In this document: piece by piece, positions 26,404-35,376 of the stretch
Layout of the letters: every line of letters begins with the position of its first letter
Numbering within the stretch: the first letter of the stretch is position 1
NCBI GenBank assembly: GCA_017437785.1
Contig: JAFRXH010000098.1
Coordinates: forward strand, 1-64,000
DNA from: Lachnospiraceae bacterium
Lineage (GTDB): Bacteria; Bacillota; Clostridia; Lachnospirales; Lachnospiraceae
Direction of reading: 5' to 3'
DNA: 64,000 bases
The notes under the pieces: generated by a model
Seen by the model: only the letters and a program-made list of their open reading frames with translations
Databases searched by the model: none
What the model was told of the DNA's origin: nothing
Made by a program: the position numbers and the translations under genes

Positions 26404-28583
26404 TCGACTTTTGATGCCTCATCTTCCGCCTGCGCCTTTTCTGCAGCGGCTTTTGCATGCATCTCTTCCATGTTCTTACGCATACGCTCTTCGTATTCCT
26501 CTCCGGGCATCGGCTTTGCAAAATAGAATCCCTGTATCATATCGCATCCCTGCTTTGCAAGGAAATCTACCTGCTCCTTTTCCTCAACACCCTCCGCGAC
26601 CGTACGCATGTTAAGGCTCTTTGCTAGACGTATGGCCTCGGCCACAACTATCTCTTTCCTTTCGGAATCGGCGTCACCGCGGAAGAATTCCGCATCCAGC
26701 TTGAGCACATCCAGCGCCATATCCTTTAATGAATTAAGTGAGGAATAACCTGCACCGAAATCATCCATAGATACCGAAAAACCATAACTCTTTAATCTGT
26801 TTATCGTATTGATGAGCGCATTCTTATCATCAAAGAAAGCACTCTCCGTAAGCTCTATCTCTATCATGTCCCTGGGAGCTCCGGCTTCATCGACCATATC
26901 CCTTATCTGCTCGGCCAGGTCATTCTCGATAAAATGCGCACGTGAAACATTTACCGAAATAGGAACACAGGTATATCCCGCTTTGATCCATTCCTTCTGG
27001 TCACGCGCCACATGGCTGATCATATAATGGTCTATCTCAGTGATAAAGCCGTTCTTTTCAAATATGGGGATTATCCTGCCGGGGCTGACGAAACCGAATT
27101 CGGGACTCTGCCAGCGTATAAGTGCTTCCGCACCGCGCAGCTCGTTGGTATCCGGAGAATACTTGGGCTGATAGTATACAACAAACTCTTCGTTCTTAAG
27201 CGCCTTCTCCTGATGCTCGGTAACGATATCTACCCACTTCTGTTCCTCCATGAGCCTGTCATCATAGATGACTATGCCGGACTCTCCGCTGAGCTCCATG
27301 GTCTCTCTTGCGGTGCATGCATCGTTATACTCTTTCTCCAGATTAACGCTCTTTCTTTTCCTGATCCTGCCGCGTCTTACCGAAACATCTATTATCGCTA
27401 CTCCGGCCTGGAAGCGGAACTTATGATCATTACCGGTCTTTTCAAGTTCCTTTATCACGCCGTCCAGCTGCGACTTAAGCTGTGCCTCATCGGTAAACTC
27501 CATAAGCAGCGCAAAGCTCGAAGATGTCACATGGGCTATCAGTGCGCTCTTTCCAAGATATCCGCCCAGCGTATGATAAACTTTCCACAGAGCCCTCTTG
27601 CCGGCCTCAAGCGAATGGATCATACAGTAATTTCTGTACTTTACAAAATACAGATTGACCAGAGCGTATCTGCGTCCCGCGTTGCGCCTCTTGCACAGGA
27701 GCTTCTCGGCATAAACCAGAAACCACAGCCAGTTATTTCCGTCCGTATCATCATCCATGAACAGGAGATTGGTGATCTCTTTCTGCCTGCGTATGCTCTT
27801 TATCACACTGAAAACAAGGATAACGAATATCAGAAGGTTGATCAGTATGAACGCCTCTACCAAAGCTACTATCAGCTCCATGTCATCGACATCCATACCT
27901 ATTGTGACTTTTGCCACCAGTGTCTGTCCGCGGCTTATCCTTACAGGCAGCCACACCGGAATGGAATCCGCCATGTCTTCCATGTTGAGCAGACCGAATC
28001 CCGGCTTGCTCACGGATATATCCCGCAGTATCTCTTCGCCGCTCTTTACGTTGAGATCTTCATCTTCACCGAGCGCCTCTTTTATATGCTCTTCATGCTC
28101 CTTCACTGCTTCCGCAAGAGCGGATCCCTCATCCGCGGTATCACCGCCGTCCAGCCTAATGCCCACAAAGCCCCACAGGCCTTTGTCAAAATAATCATTT
28201 TCCGTATCGGTATATACAAATATCTTCCGTCCGAACAGGGGCATGCCCAGATCGACGCCTTCGTTGCTGCAGGTGATCTTTCCTTTTTGATAGATGATCT
28301 TTCCGTTGATGTCCCTGACAAAGAAGGGTCTGTCATCGGCATCCAGTATCTTTAAGGTATTTGCATCGCCCAGCCTCTCTGCCTCCTGGTACATATTAGC
28401 CAGGTATTCGATGGAACTGTACTGGCCGTTGACCTTGGCAAAGAGGATGTTATAAAAAACGATCGCGAGAACAGCGATAAGCAGTAAAGTCACCACATGG
28501 TAAGCAATAAAATAGAAAACTATAGACAGCCATGCATGTCCTTTGGTGATCCTGCTTATCTTTTTCTCGCGCTCTCTGGCCAT
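26400..28583 (-). CDS. Membrane-bound c-di-GMP phosphodiesterase (degenerate GGDEF + EAL)
   Basis: A 727-residue protein: membrane helix about 22-46, an extracytoplasmic sensor region about 47-236, a second helix about 238-262, a degenerate GGDEF domain (the signature is TSSSF at about 353-357) and an EAL domain. The EAL residues look active: AEALIRW (EAL at 486-488), DDFGAGYSSL (607-616), AEGVE (663-667) and QGFYFAKP (684-691). It should hydrolyse c-di-GMP. It starts 3 bases after the iorB stop, with the iorB end supplying GGGAG, so it is cotranscribed with the oxidoreductase. Confidence 0.92.
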   Translation of the reverse strand: MAREREKKISRITKGHAWLSIVFYFIAYHVVTLLLIAVLAIVFYNILFAKVNGQYSSIEYLANMYQEAERLGDANTLKILDADDRPFFVRDINGKIIYQKGKITCSNEGVDLGMPLFGRKIFVYTDTENDYFDKGLWGFVGIRLDGGDTADEGSALAEAVKEHEEHIKEALGEDEDLNVKSGEEILRDISVSKPGFGLLNMEDMADSIPVWLPVRISRGQTLVAKVTIGMDVDDMELIVALVEAFILINLLIFVILVFSVIKSIRRQKEITNLLFMDDDTDGNNWLWFLVYAEKLLCKRRNAGRRYALVNLYFVKYRNYCMIHSLEAGKRALWKVYHTLGGYLGKSALIAHVTSSSFALLMEFTDEAQLKSQLDGVIKELEKTGNDHKFRFQAGVAIIDVSVRRGRIRKRKSVNLEKEYNDACTARETMELSGESGIVIYDDRLMEEQKWVDIVTEHQEKALKNEEFVVYYQPKYSPDTNELRGAEALIRWQSPEFGFVSPGRIIPIFEKNGFITEIDHYMISHVARDQKEWIKAGYTCVPISVNVSRAHFIENDLAEQIRDMVDEAGAPRDMIEIELTESAFFDDKNALINTINRLKSYGFSVSMDDFGAGYSSLNSLKDMALDVLKLDAEFFRGDADSERKEIVVAEAIRLAKSLNMRTVAEGVEEKEQVDFLAKQGCDMIQGFYFAKPMPGEEYEERMRKNMEEMHAKAAAEKAQAEDEASKVD

Positions 28584-28586
28584 TGA

Positions 28587-29159
28587 TTATGCCTTTTCTC
28601 CCAGTTCAAAAGCCTTCCTGTTCATATCCAGGAATTTGGCGGGTACCATTGCCTCCATAGCCTTCATCCAGGCATCGCGGGGCATATCAAAATAATGCGA
28701 AAGTCTTCCCATCAGCACTATGTTTACCGCCTTTGACGATCCGGCTTCTTCAGCAAGCTTAAGGCAGTCCAGTGCATCCACCTTTACACCTTCATCCGTC
28801 ATCTTCTTTACCAGTTCTTCCGGATAGCTCATAGCTCCGGTGATCACCGGCATGGGATCTATCTGCTGTATATTGGTAACGATCTGTCCGCCGGGTTTAA
28901 GATATTCCATCCAGCGTGCAGCCTCCAGTAATTCAAAACTTACGATAACATCAGCCTCGCCCTTATCGATAACGGGTGAATAGACCTTATCACCGTAACG
29001 TACATATGTCACCACGCTTCCGCCGCGCTGGCTCATACCATGCACCTCGGATACCTTTACGTCATATCCCGCATCCAGCAAAAGCTTTCCAAGAAGCTTG
29101 CTGGCAAGCAAAGATCCCTGTCCGCCGACACCTACTATCATTACATTCTTAGTTTCCAT
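28587..29159 (-). CDS. iorB: Indolepyruvate:ferredoxin oxidoreductase, beta subunit
   Basis: A 190-residue subunit with the MIVGVGGQGSLLASKLLG nucleotide-binding start and GMSQRGGSVVTYVR motif of the gamma-type 2-oxoacid:ferredoxin oxidoreductase domain. With IorA it oxidises aromatic 2-oxoacids (indolepyruvate, phenylpyruvate) to aryl-acetyl-CoA while reducing ferredoxin. It lies 18 bases after iorA. Confidence 0.95.
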   Translation of the reverse strand: METKNVMIVGVGGQGSLLASKLLGKLLLDAGYDVKVSEVHGMSQRGGSVVTYVRYGDKVYSPVIDKGEADVIVSFELLEAARWMEYLKPGGQIVTNIQQIDPMPVITGAMSYPEELVKKMTDEGVKVDALDCLKLAEEAGSSKAVNIVLMGRLSHYFDMPRDAWMKAMEAMVPAKFLDMNRKAFELGEKA

Positions 29160-29177
29160 GATCCTTAAGTCCCCTCC

Positions 29178-30902
29178 TTATTCGAATGCGCCCACAGGGC
29201 AGAGCTGACTGCATACTCCGCATCCTACGCAGAGAGTATTGTCCACATGAGCCTTGCCTGCCTTAATGCTGATGGCAGGGCAGCCTATGCGCATGCAGGA
29301 CTTACAGCCTATGCACTTATCGGTATTCACCTTAAGAGGTGCATTGTGCTTAACGTATTTAAGCAGGGCGCAGGGCCTGCGTGAGATTATCACCGAAGGC
29401 TCATCGGCCGCAAGCTCTTCCTTAACAGCTTCATCGCACTGCTTTAAGTCATAAGGATCAACCACACGTACCCTGTTAAAGCCCATGGCACGGCACAGTG
29501 CTTCCAGATCTATCTTCCCGGCGGGATTGCCTTTGATATTGTATCCCGTCGTAGGATTCTGCTGGTGTCCGGTCATACCGGTTATGGAATTATCCAGTAT
29601 TATGACAGTGGAGTTCGACTGGTTGTACGCGATATTTGCCAGGCCGGTCATACCGCTGTGCATAAAGGTTGAATCACCTATTACCGCAACGGTCTTCTTT
29701 TCGTTTTCGCCCTCCCCTGCGATATTATATCCGTGAATAGCAGAAAGAGATGCGCCCATGCAGAGCGTCATATCTATTGATGAGAGAGGCGCTACCGCAC
29801 CCAGGGTGTAGCATCCTATATCACCCAGCACCGTGCACTTGTTCTTGCTGAGCGTGTAGAACAGGCCTCTGTGAGGACAGCCCGCACACATAACGGGAGG
29901 ACGCATGGGTATCTGATCCTTAACTGCCTTGCCGGCCGGAACATCCTTACCCAGTGCCTTTCTTATAAGGTTCTGTGAGAATTCACCCTCAAGAGGCAGA
30001 AGATCCTTGCCCTCAACCTTAAGTCCCAGTGCTTTGCAGTGGTTCTCTATGATGGGATCCAGCTCCTCAACTACCACCAGTCTGTCGACGGAAGCGGCGA
30101 AATCCTTTATCAGCTGAACAGGCAGGGGATTGACCATACCAAGTTTAAGAACGGATACGCTGTCGCCGAATACCTCTTTCACATACTGATAACTGGTAGA
30201 TGAAGTGATGATACCCAGTTCCTTGCCGCCCTTTTCCACGCGGTTTATCTTTGCACTCTCAGCCCATGCGGCAAGCTTACGTGTACGCTCTTCCACAAAA
30301 GGATGGCGTCTGATGGCGTTGCCGGGCATCATGACATACTTGGGGATATTTTTCTCATATGCCTTCTTTTCAGGAACAACACGCTCCGAAGTCTCCACTA
30401 CCGACTGTGAATGTGCCACTCTGGTACACATCTTTATGATAACGGGAGTATCGTATTCCTCAGAAAGCTCATAAGCTATCTTTACAAATTCAAGGCTCTC
30501 CGCCGAATCGGAGGGCTCTAACATGGGCACCTTTGCCGCGATGGCATGATGCCTCGAATCCTGCTCGTTCTGGGATGAGTGCATACCCGGATCATCTGCA
30601 ACGCCTATGATAACACCGCCGTTAACACCGGTATATGCCATAGTGTAGAGAGGATCTGCCGCCACGTTAAGGCCGACATGCTTCATGCCGCAGAATACCC
30701 TCCTGCCTGCTAAAGACGCTCCGAAGGCTGCCTCCATAGCCACCTTCTCATTGGGCGCCCACTCACAGTAGATATCATCAAACTTAACCGCCTCTTCCGT
30801 TATCTCGGTACTGGGGGTGCCGGGATAGCTGGATACAAAGCAGCATCCCGCTTCGTAAAGACCGCGGGCGAAAGCCTTGTTACCTAACATCAGTTCTTTC
30901 AT
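29178..30902 (-). CDS. iorA: Indolepyruvate:ferredoxin oxidoreductase, alpha subunit
   Basis: A 574-residue catalytic subunit. The N-terminal domain has LMLGNKAFARGLYEAG and SSYPGTPSTEI; the thiamine-diphosphate domain has CAGCPHRG and GDIGCYTLG, with GDSTFMHSG; the C-terminus carries two ferredoxin clusters, CIGCKSCMRIGCP and CVGCGVCSQLCP. It is oxygen-sensitive chemistry typical of anaerobes fermenting aromatic amino acids, and can run in reverse. It heads the iorA-iorB-EAL unit. Confidence 0.95.
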   Translation of the reverse strand: MKELMLGNKAFARGLYEAGCCFVSSYPGTPSTEITEEAVKFDDIYCEWAPNEKVAMEAAFGASLAGRRVFCGMKHVGLNVAADPLYTMAYTGVNGGVIIGVADDPGMHSSQNEQDSRHHAIAAKVPMLEPSDSAESLEFVKIAYELSEEYDTPVIIKMCTRVAHSQSVVETSERVVPEKKAYEKNIPKYVMMPGNAIRRHPFVEERTRKLAAWAESAKINRVEKGGKELGIITSSTSYQYVKEVFGDSVSVLKLGMVNPLPVQLIKDFAASVDRLVVVEELDPIIENHCKALGLKVEGKDLLPLEGEFSQNLIRKALGKDVPAGKAVKDQIPMRPPVMCAGCPHRGLFYTLSKNKCTVLGDIGCYTLGAVAPLSSIDMTLCMGASLSAIHGYNIAGEGENEKKTVAVIGDSTFMHSGMTGLANIAYNQSNSTVIILDNSITGMTGHQQNPTTGYNIKGNPAGKIDLEALCRAMGFNRVRVVDPYDLKQCDEAVKEELAADEPSVIISRRPCALLKYVKHNAPLKVNTDKCIGCKSCMRIGCPAISIKAGKAHVDNTLCVGCGVCSQLCPVGAFE

Positions 30903-30936
30903 TATGTATGCTTCCTTTCATCAAGATTTAAAGATT

Positions 30937-30965
30937 ATTTTATCACAGGGCACATGGTTTCACAA
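30937..30965 (-). promoter_or_regulatory. iorA promoter
   Basis: Minus strand TTGTGA (30965-30960), 17-bp spacer, TAAAAT (30942-30937), about 35 bases before the start; GAAAGGAAG lies before the ATG. Confidence 0.55.
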
Positions 30966-30987
30966 AGCTAACTCTGCCCGGAATACC

Positions 30988-31923
30988 CTATCTCTCCCAC
31001 ACTATATGCAAAAAACGGCTTATCTCTTTCCAGGCTTCTTTAGCCTCCGGATAAAGATTAAAGCCCATCTGGAAAATATGCCACATACCCGGGTATACAT
31101 GAACCTTAACGCGGCCGCCGGCATGACGTGCCTTTGCCCCTACTGAGAGCGTATCATCCAGCAGCATCTCCATCTCTCCCACCTGCATAAGCAGCGGGGG
31201 AAAACCGCGGAAATTGCCGTTTATCGGGGAAATATACGGATCCATGGGATCATGGTCCGCATAGTAACCTTCTTTATACACCAGACTCTTGCGGGTACCG
31301 CCGAAGACCGGATCGGCATCATATTTTTCCTGATAGGAATCGCCGCTCTTGGTAAGATCTGTCCATGCGCTCATCGTGATGATGCCTGCCGGCATGGGCA
31401 TACCGTGATCTCTGAGATACAGTCCCAGTGCCAGCGACAGTCCGCCCCCCGCACTGTCCCCGGCCACCACTATATGCTCCGGAGAGTAGTCATGTTCCAG
31501 AAGCCAGCGGTAGGATTCTACCGCATCTTCCAATGCTGCCGGGAAAGGGTGATCAGGTGCAACCCTGTAATCGGGAGAGAGCACATCCGCACCCCCGCTC
31601 ATGTCTATATACATCGCTGCCGAATCCCTGTAGGTATTATGGATACGGCCGTAATAACCGCCGCCGTGCAGCTGCAGTATCACATAACGGTCCCACATCA
31701 TATCATACTGGTCCGCAGGACTTATCATCTCCATGGTATAGTTATCCATGTCGATGATGGTGCGCCGCAGCTCCTCCGGGCATCGCCACTCGGGCTCCAG
31801 ATTGCTTTTGATATTCTGCAGGTCGCCGTTCACCCTCAGCTGTCCCAGCACCGGAAAATGATTGGCTGCATTTACTATACGCCGGGCAGTCTGGCCACGC
31901 AGGCTTGTAGTATCTTTATCCAC
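30988..31923 (-). CDS. Alpha/beta hydrolase of the hormone-sensitive-lipase type
   Basis: A 311-residue esterase. The oxyanion motif HGGGYY and the nucleophile elbow GDSAGG are clear; the acid is probably Asp in DPMDPYISP and the histidine is in PGMWHIFQ. Such enzymes hydrolyse short acyl esters. It starts with GTG after AAGGAGGG, 16 bases downstream of the zinc-ribbon membrane protein, and forms a unit with it and the acyltransferase at 32613, suggesting a role in adding or removing the same acyl group. No signal peptide is seen. Confidence 0.9.
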   Translation of the reverse strand: MDKDTTSLRGQTARRIVNAANHFPVLGQLRVNGDLQNIKSNLEPEWRCPEELRRTIIDMDNYTMEMISPADQYDMMWDRYVILQLHGGGYYGRIHNTYRDSAAMYIDMSGGADVLSPDYRVAPDHPFPAALEDAVESYRWLLEHDYSPEHIVVAGDSAGGGLSLALGLYLRDHGMPMPAGIITMSAWTDLTKSGDSYQEKYDADPVFGGTRKSLVYKEGYYADHDPMDPYISPINGNFRGFPPLLMQVGEMEMLLDDTLSVGAKARHAGGRVKVHVYPGMWHIFQMGFNLYPEAKEAWKEISRFLHIVWER

Positions 31924-31939
31924 AGCTCCCTCCTTGTGA

Positions 31940-32635
31940 CTAAACGTGAAACCTTCTCTTAAGCTCTCTCTTAACAGCTCTTTCGCCCAAGAGTATGGTG
32001 CCGAAGAAATACAGAACGGTTACTATAACACATATTATGGGCAGGATCAGACTGCTCTTTTTCACCGCTATATCAAGGCTTATTATGCTTACACTGCATA
32101 CCCCCAGAAACAGAAGCAGCAGCGTGTAGCTCCACCAGCGGCTGCGGTTGAGCATCATAAGGAAGAATACGATACCGTCGCCGAAGAGTATCACGCCGGG
32201 TATCGCCCATTGCAGCGCCCAACCGTAATTACCGGTATTCCTGTCTATAACATACAGTATTATCATCGTTGTGACTATCTGGAGCCACACCTTTAAGGCA
32301 AAGCCCGAATCGTGCTTGACCCAATACAGAAGGAAAAGATATCCGTATACAAATGCAGCTCCCGTTATCGCAGACCAGTATACATGAGGCGAGGTATAGT
32401 GATTGATGACAATCAGTATGGCTTCACTCACCATAAAAGAGAAGAGTATCAGGCGCAGCCAGAACCGCAGTATCCTCTGGCGCCTTTGCGCGTTGGGATA
32501 AGGCGCTCCGTTGCCGTAGCGCATGCGTACCGCTTCCTGCTGCTCTTCGCTCAGTTCTTCTGTCACGCAATGGCACAAAGGGCAGGTATCATAATCCTGC
32601 AAAAGACTTATGTTACACTGGGGGCATCTGACCAT
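31940..32635 (-). CDS. Zinc-ribbon plus multi-helix membrane protein (DUF6320-like)
   Basis: A 231-residue protein that begins with a zinc ribbon (CPQCN and CPLCH, two Cys pairs) on the cytoplasmic side, followed by about six membrane helices from residue 55 onward and a basic tail. I believe it belongs to the DUF6320 group but cannot check. It overlaps the end of the upstream acyltransferase gene by 23 bases and takes its AAAGGAGG ribosome site from inside that gene, so the two are translationally linked. Confidence 0.75.
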   Translation of the reverse strand: MVRCPQCNISLLQDYDTCPLCHCVTEELSEEQQEAVRMRYGNGAPYPNAQRRQRILRFWLRLILFSFMVSEAILIVINHYTSPHVYWSAITGAAFVYGYLFLLYWVKHDSGFALKVWLQIVTTMIILYVIDRNTGNYGWALQWAIPGVILFGDGIVFFLMMLNRSRWWSYTLLLLFLGVCSVSIISLDIAVKKSSLILPIICVIVTVLYFFGTILLGERAVKRELKRRFHV

Positions 32636-33986
32636 CTTCTTCCTCCTTTCCGTCCTTTGCTTCTTCCGTATTTTTTCCCTGATCAGCTTCCGATATGGGA
32701 GGCAGGTACTCGTTGGTCTCCAAAGCAGCCTCTACGCCGTCTTTGGCTATGGACTGGAAGAAGCGCTTCTGTATGGAAACATCCGTAAGACAGGTTGTGA
32801 ACGTCACTATCAGGGTTCCGTTATAAGATGCTATAGCCGCCTTGATGTTCTGCCCGCGGCTCATGGAAAGCATTCCGTAAAAATGCTCGATATATTTTTT
32901 ATACTGCTCCTTCACCTCTACATTTCCCACATTGGTCATGGTCGAAGTGGCTGTATCGGCAGAAAGCATGTATACATACTTGATCGCGATATTCTTTATG
33001 AATATGGGTATCGTACGCAAAAAACGGTTCTGCTCATTGGATACATTATAAGAGAGTATGTTATCGAGATTCTGCGGATCCATCTGTTCCTTTAAGCTGT
33101 CCGCGGCTATCTTAAGCACTTCCTCGCGGGAGTAGCTCTCCTGAGTGGGAAGGAACTTGGATGCTATTATCACGAAGAAGTTCTTCATGGTATGCGATTC
33201 GTAACGGCTGCGCAGATCCACAGGCACGCAGCAGCTGATGGGCAGTTTTGAAGTTCCGGCCTTTAAATACTCCCTGTATATTGCATATACGTAATTACCT
33301 ACCAGATACTGGTTAATGGTAAGACCGTATTTCTTTGCGGCCGCCTTGAGCTCGTCTACTTTAAAATAGCCGTGCATCACATTGAGCTCGCCTTTGGGAC
33401 GTTTCTCACCTTTTATGACCAGCGCTTTCTTTGATCCGTATGCGGTATCATGGCTGGCGCCTTTTTTGAAATTCTTAAGATAGCTGTCCTCCATATCCAT
33501 GAAGATACCGGAGCTTATCCTGTCCTTTTCTCCCGCATATTCTTCAGGGTGCGCCAGACGCAGATACTGATACGCCAGCTCCTTTAAGAATACCAGTCCG
33601 CCATATCCGTCAGTCAGGGCATGGAACACTTCCAGGTTGATACGCTTTTTGTAATACGTTACGCGGAACATATAATGGTTGTTACGGCTTTTGTTTATAT
33701 ATGCTCCGGGATAAAGCTCCTCTTCCCTCACCCTGGGAACAGGACGGTCGTTTTCCTCAAAATAATACCAGAACAGACCCATACGAAGGCGCATACGGAA
33801 TATAAGGAACTGTGGCAGCAGTTTCTCAAGAGCCTGCTGCAGCAGCTCTCCGTCCACATCCTCCGTTAAAGACACACTCTCACGGTAAACACTGGTCATT
33901 CCCTCCGTACTTATTACAGGGAAGAGAAGGGCAGTGTTATCAAGTTTAGCCCATACCGGTTGTTTTTTTCTGATCTTGGGTATCAA
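32613..33986 (-). CDS. Condensation-like acyltransferase (alcohol acetyltransferase / wax-ester synthase fold)
   Basis: A 457-residue soluble protein of the CoA- or carrier-dependent acyltransferase superfamily. The catalytic HxxxDG motif is HALTDGYGG at about residue 140; a second, C-terminal half holds PISCCVPVDLRSRY, matching the VPVDLR motif of the fold. The end is a low-complexity acidic tail. Such enzymes move an acyl group to an alcohol or amine. It starts with TTG preceded by AGGAG. It is the first gene of a three-gene set with the membrane protein and the esterase. The acceptor is unknown. Confidence 0.78.
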   Translation of the reverse strand: MIPKIRKKQPVWAKLDNTALLFPVISTEGMTSVYRESVSLTEDVDGELLQQALEKLLPQFLIFRMRLRMGLFWYYFEENDRPVPRVREEELYPGAYINKSRNNHYMFRVTYYKKRINLEVFHALTDGYGGLVFLKELAYQYLRLAHPEEYAGEKDRISSGIFMDMEDSYLKNFKKGASHDTAYGSKKALVIKGEKRPKGELNVMHGYFKVDELKAAAKKYGLTINQYLVGNYVYAIYREYLKAGTSKLPISCCVPVDLRSRYESHTMKNFFVIIASKFLPTQESYSREEVLKIAADSLKEQMDPQNLDNILSYNVSNEQNRFLRTIPIFIKNIAIKYVYMLSADTATSTMTNVGNVEVKEQYKKYIEHFYGMLSMSRGQNIKAAIASYNGTLIVTFTTCLTDVSIQKRFFQSIAKDGVEAALETNEYLPPISEADQGKNTEEAKDGKEEEDGQMPPV

Positions 33987-34097
33987 TATCTACTCCTGTT
34001 TTTTAATGACCTGCTTCTATCAAGATCCCCGCTCAGGAAAGTCCGGCGACGTAAATCGCAGATCTTCCGCCTCACTTTTTCGCTTCGCCCGGGGTGG

Positions 34098-35354
34098 CTA
34101 AGCTGTAAAAACAGATAACAGTTCAAAGCCTGCCTGCACATCATTGCCTTCGCTCTTATGCCATGCCGGACCTCCGCTTACCATTTCACCGACTGTATAT
34201 CCCAGCTCACCGGGCGTACCGATGATACGTATCTTAAGTTCGTGCTCTTTTGCCTGCGGCTCTGTATCCTTATACTTTGCCAGCGCCTCCGCGCTGTGTT
34301 CATATTTTGCGGGGCTGCAGTCTTTCTTCGTCTGGCCGGTGACCACGCAGCCGTGGCGCATTACGGGTATCACAGAAAGGCAGTCGCCCCAGTCCTGGTC
34401 AAAATTCGCATCCAGCATCACCGCATTATCTTCATCACCGTCCACAACAGCCAATGCCACGGGAGCCGGACGCTTCACCGTACGCCTGAACTGAACGGAT
34501 ATCTCGCTGCAGTTTAATTTAAATATTATCTCATCGCCGGCTTTCTTTCCCGACCACCCGCCGCGGAAATGATCTGCCGGATATTCTTTTTCCTTCGTAT
34601 CTTTCTCAAAACCCTTAAGTACCGCTTCCGTATCGGCATGCTGCAGGCGCTTTGCATTCTCCCAGGCATTGATGCCAAGCGGCGCGGGAAGCGGTCCTTC
34701 AGCTTCTTCGGCAGCAGCCTCATGCTTTATCGTATCTAAAAAGTCCGCTGCCATCGCGGCTATCATGGCATGCCCGCGATCGTTGGGATGCAGCATATCC
34801 TGAGTAAACTCCGCGGCTTTGATGAGGCCGTCTTTAAGCTTAGCATATATGCTGCTGACACAGCTTATACAGGGCAGATCATAGTGCCGGCCTATCTCAA
34901 GGTGATGAGGCTGCGCGCTGATACCGCTGTCGTACTGTACGAAAAATAACAGCACCACTGCAGGATGTGAAGAGCTTTTTATGATGCGGCGCAGCAGTCC
35001 CTCGTATGTTTCCGCATAGAATTCATTATCGGCGTCGTTTACGGTAAAGTCCACAAACACCACGTCCGGCTCATACTTAAGGACATCCCCTTCGACCCTT
35101 GCCGCTCCGTAATCGGAGCCTGTCCCGCCTATGCCGGCATTCACGTAACTGATATTGCTTCCCGGAAACTCCCTGACCCACCAGTCATGAATAAGTTTTG
35201 CATAGCATTTATCATGGGAGGTTGATGAATACCCTTCCGTTATGGACCCGCCGATAAAGGCAATACAGAGATCTTCACCCCTGCGGGCTTTATCCATGGC
35301 TTTTATAAGCCTTGTGTGGTTTCCGGAATTGATGACCGGGTTGTAGGATGGCAT
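34098..35354 (-). CDS. SGNH/GDSL-family esterase with C-terminal beta domain
   Basis: A 418-residue hydrolase. Block I is FIGGSITEGYSS (nucleophile Ser), block II NAGIGGTGSDYG, block III VDFTVNDAD, and block V HPNDRGH with the catalytic Asp-His pair. Residues about 260-418 form an extra beta-rich domain (FRGGWSGKKAGDEIIFKLN) like those in carbohydrate acetyl-esterases. No signal peptide is seen, so it may act inside the cell on imported or nascent glycans. It starts 22 bases after the glycosyltransferase gene. Confidence 0.87.
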   Translation of the reverse strand: MPSYNPVINSGNHTRLIKAMDKARRGEDLCIAFIGGSITEGYSSTSHDKCYAKLIHDWWVREFPGSNISYVNAGIGGTGSDYGAARVEGDVLKYEPDVVFVDFTVNDADNEFYAETYEGLLRRIIKSSSHPAVVLLFFVQYDSGISAQPHHLEIGRHYDLPCISCVSSIYAKLKDGLIKAAEFTQDMLHPNDRGHAMIAAMAADFLDTIKHEAAAEEAEGPLPAPLGINAWENAKRLQHADTEAVLKGFEKDTKEKEYPADHFRGGWSGKKAGDEIIFKLNCSEISVQFRRTVKRPAPVALAVVDGDEDNAVMLDANFDQDWGDCLSVIPVMRHGCVVTGQTKKDCSPAKYEHSAEALAKYKDTEPQAKEHELKIRIIGTPGELGYTVGEMVSGGPAWHKSEGNDVQAGFELLSVFTA

Positions 35355-35376
35355 AATGCAGTGTACTCCTTAATAG

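Noticed and set aside
27012..28355. 447-codon plus-strand open frame
   Set aside because: Antisense to the EAL gene, whose domains are clear; no family features and no ribosome site.
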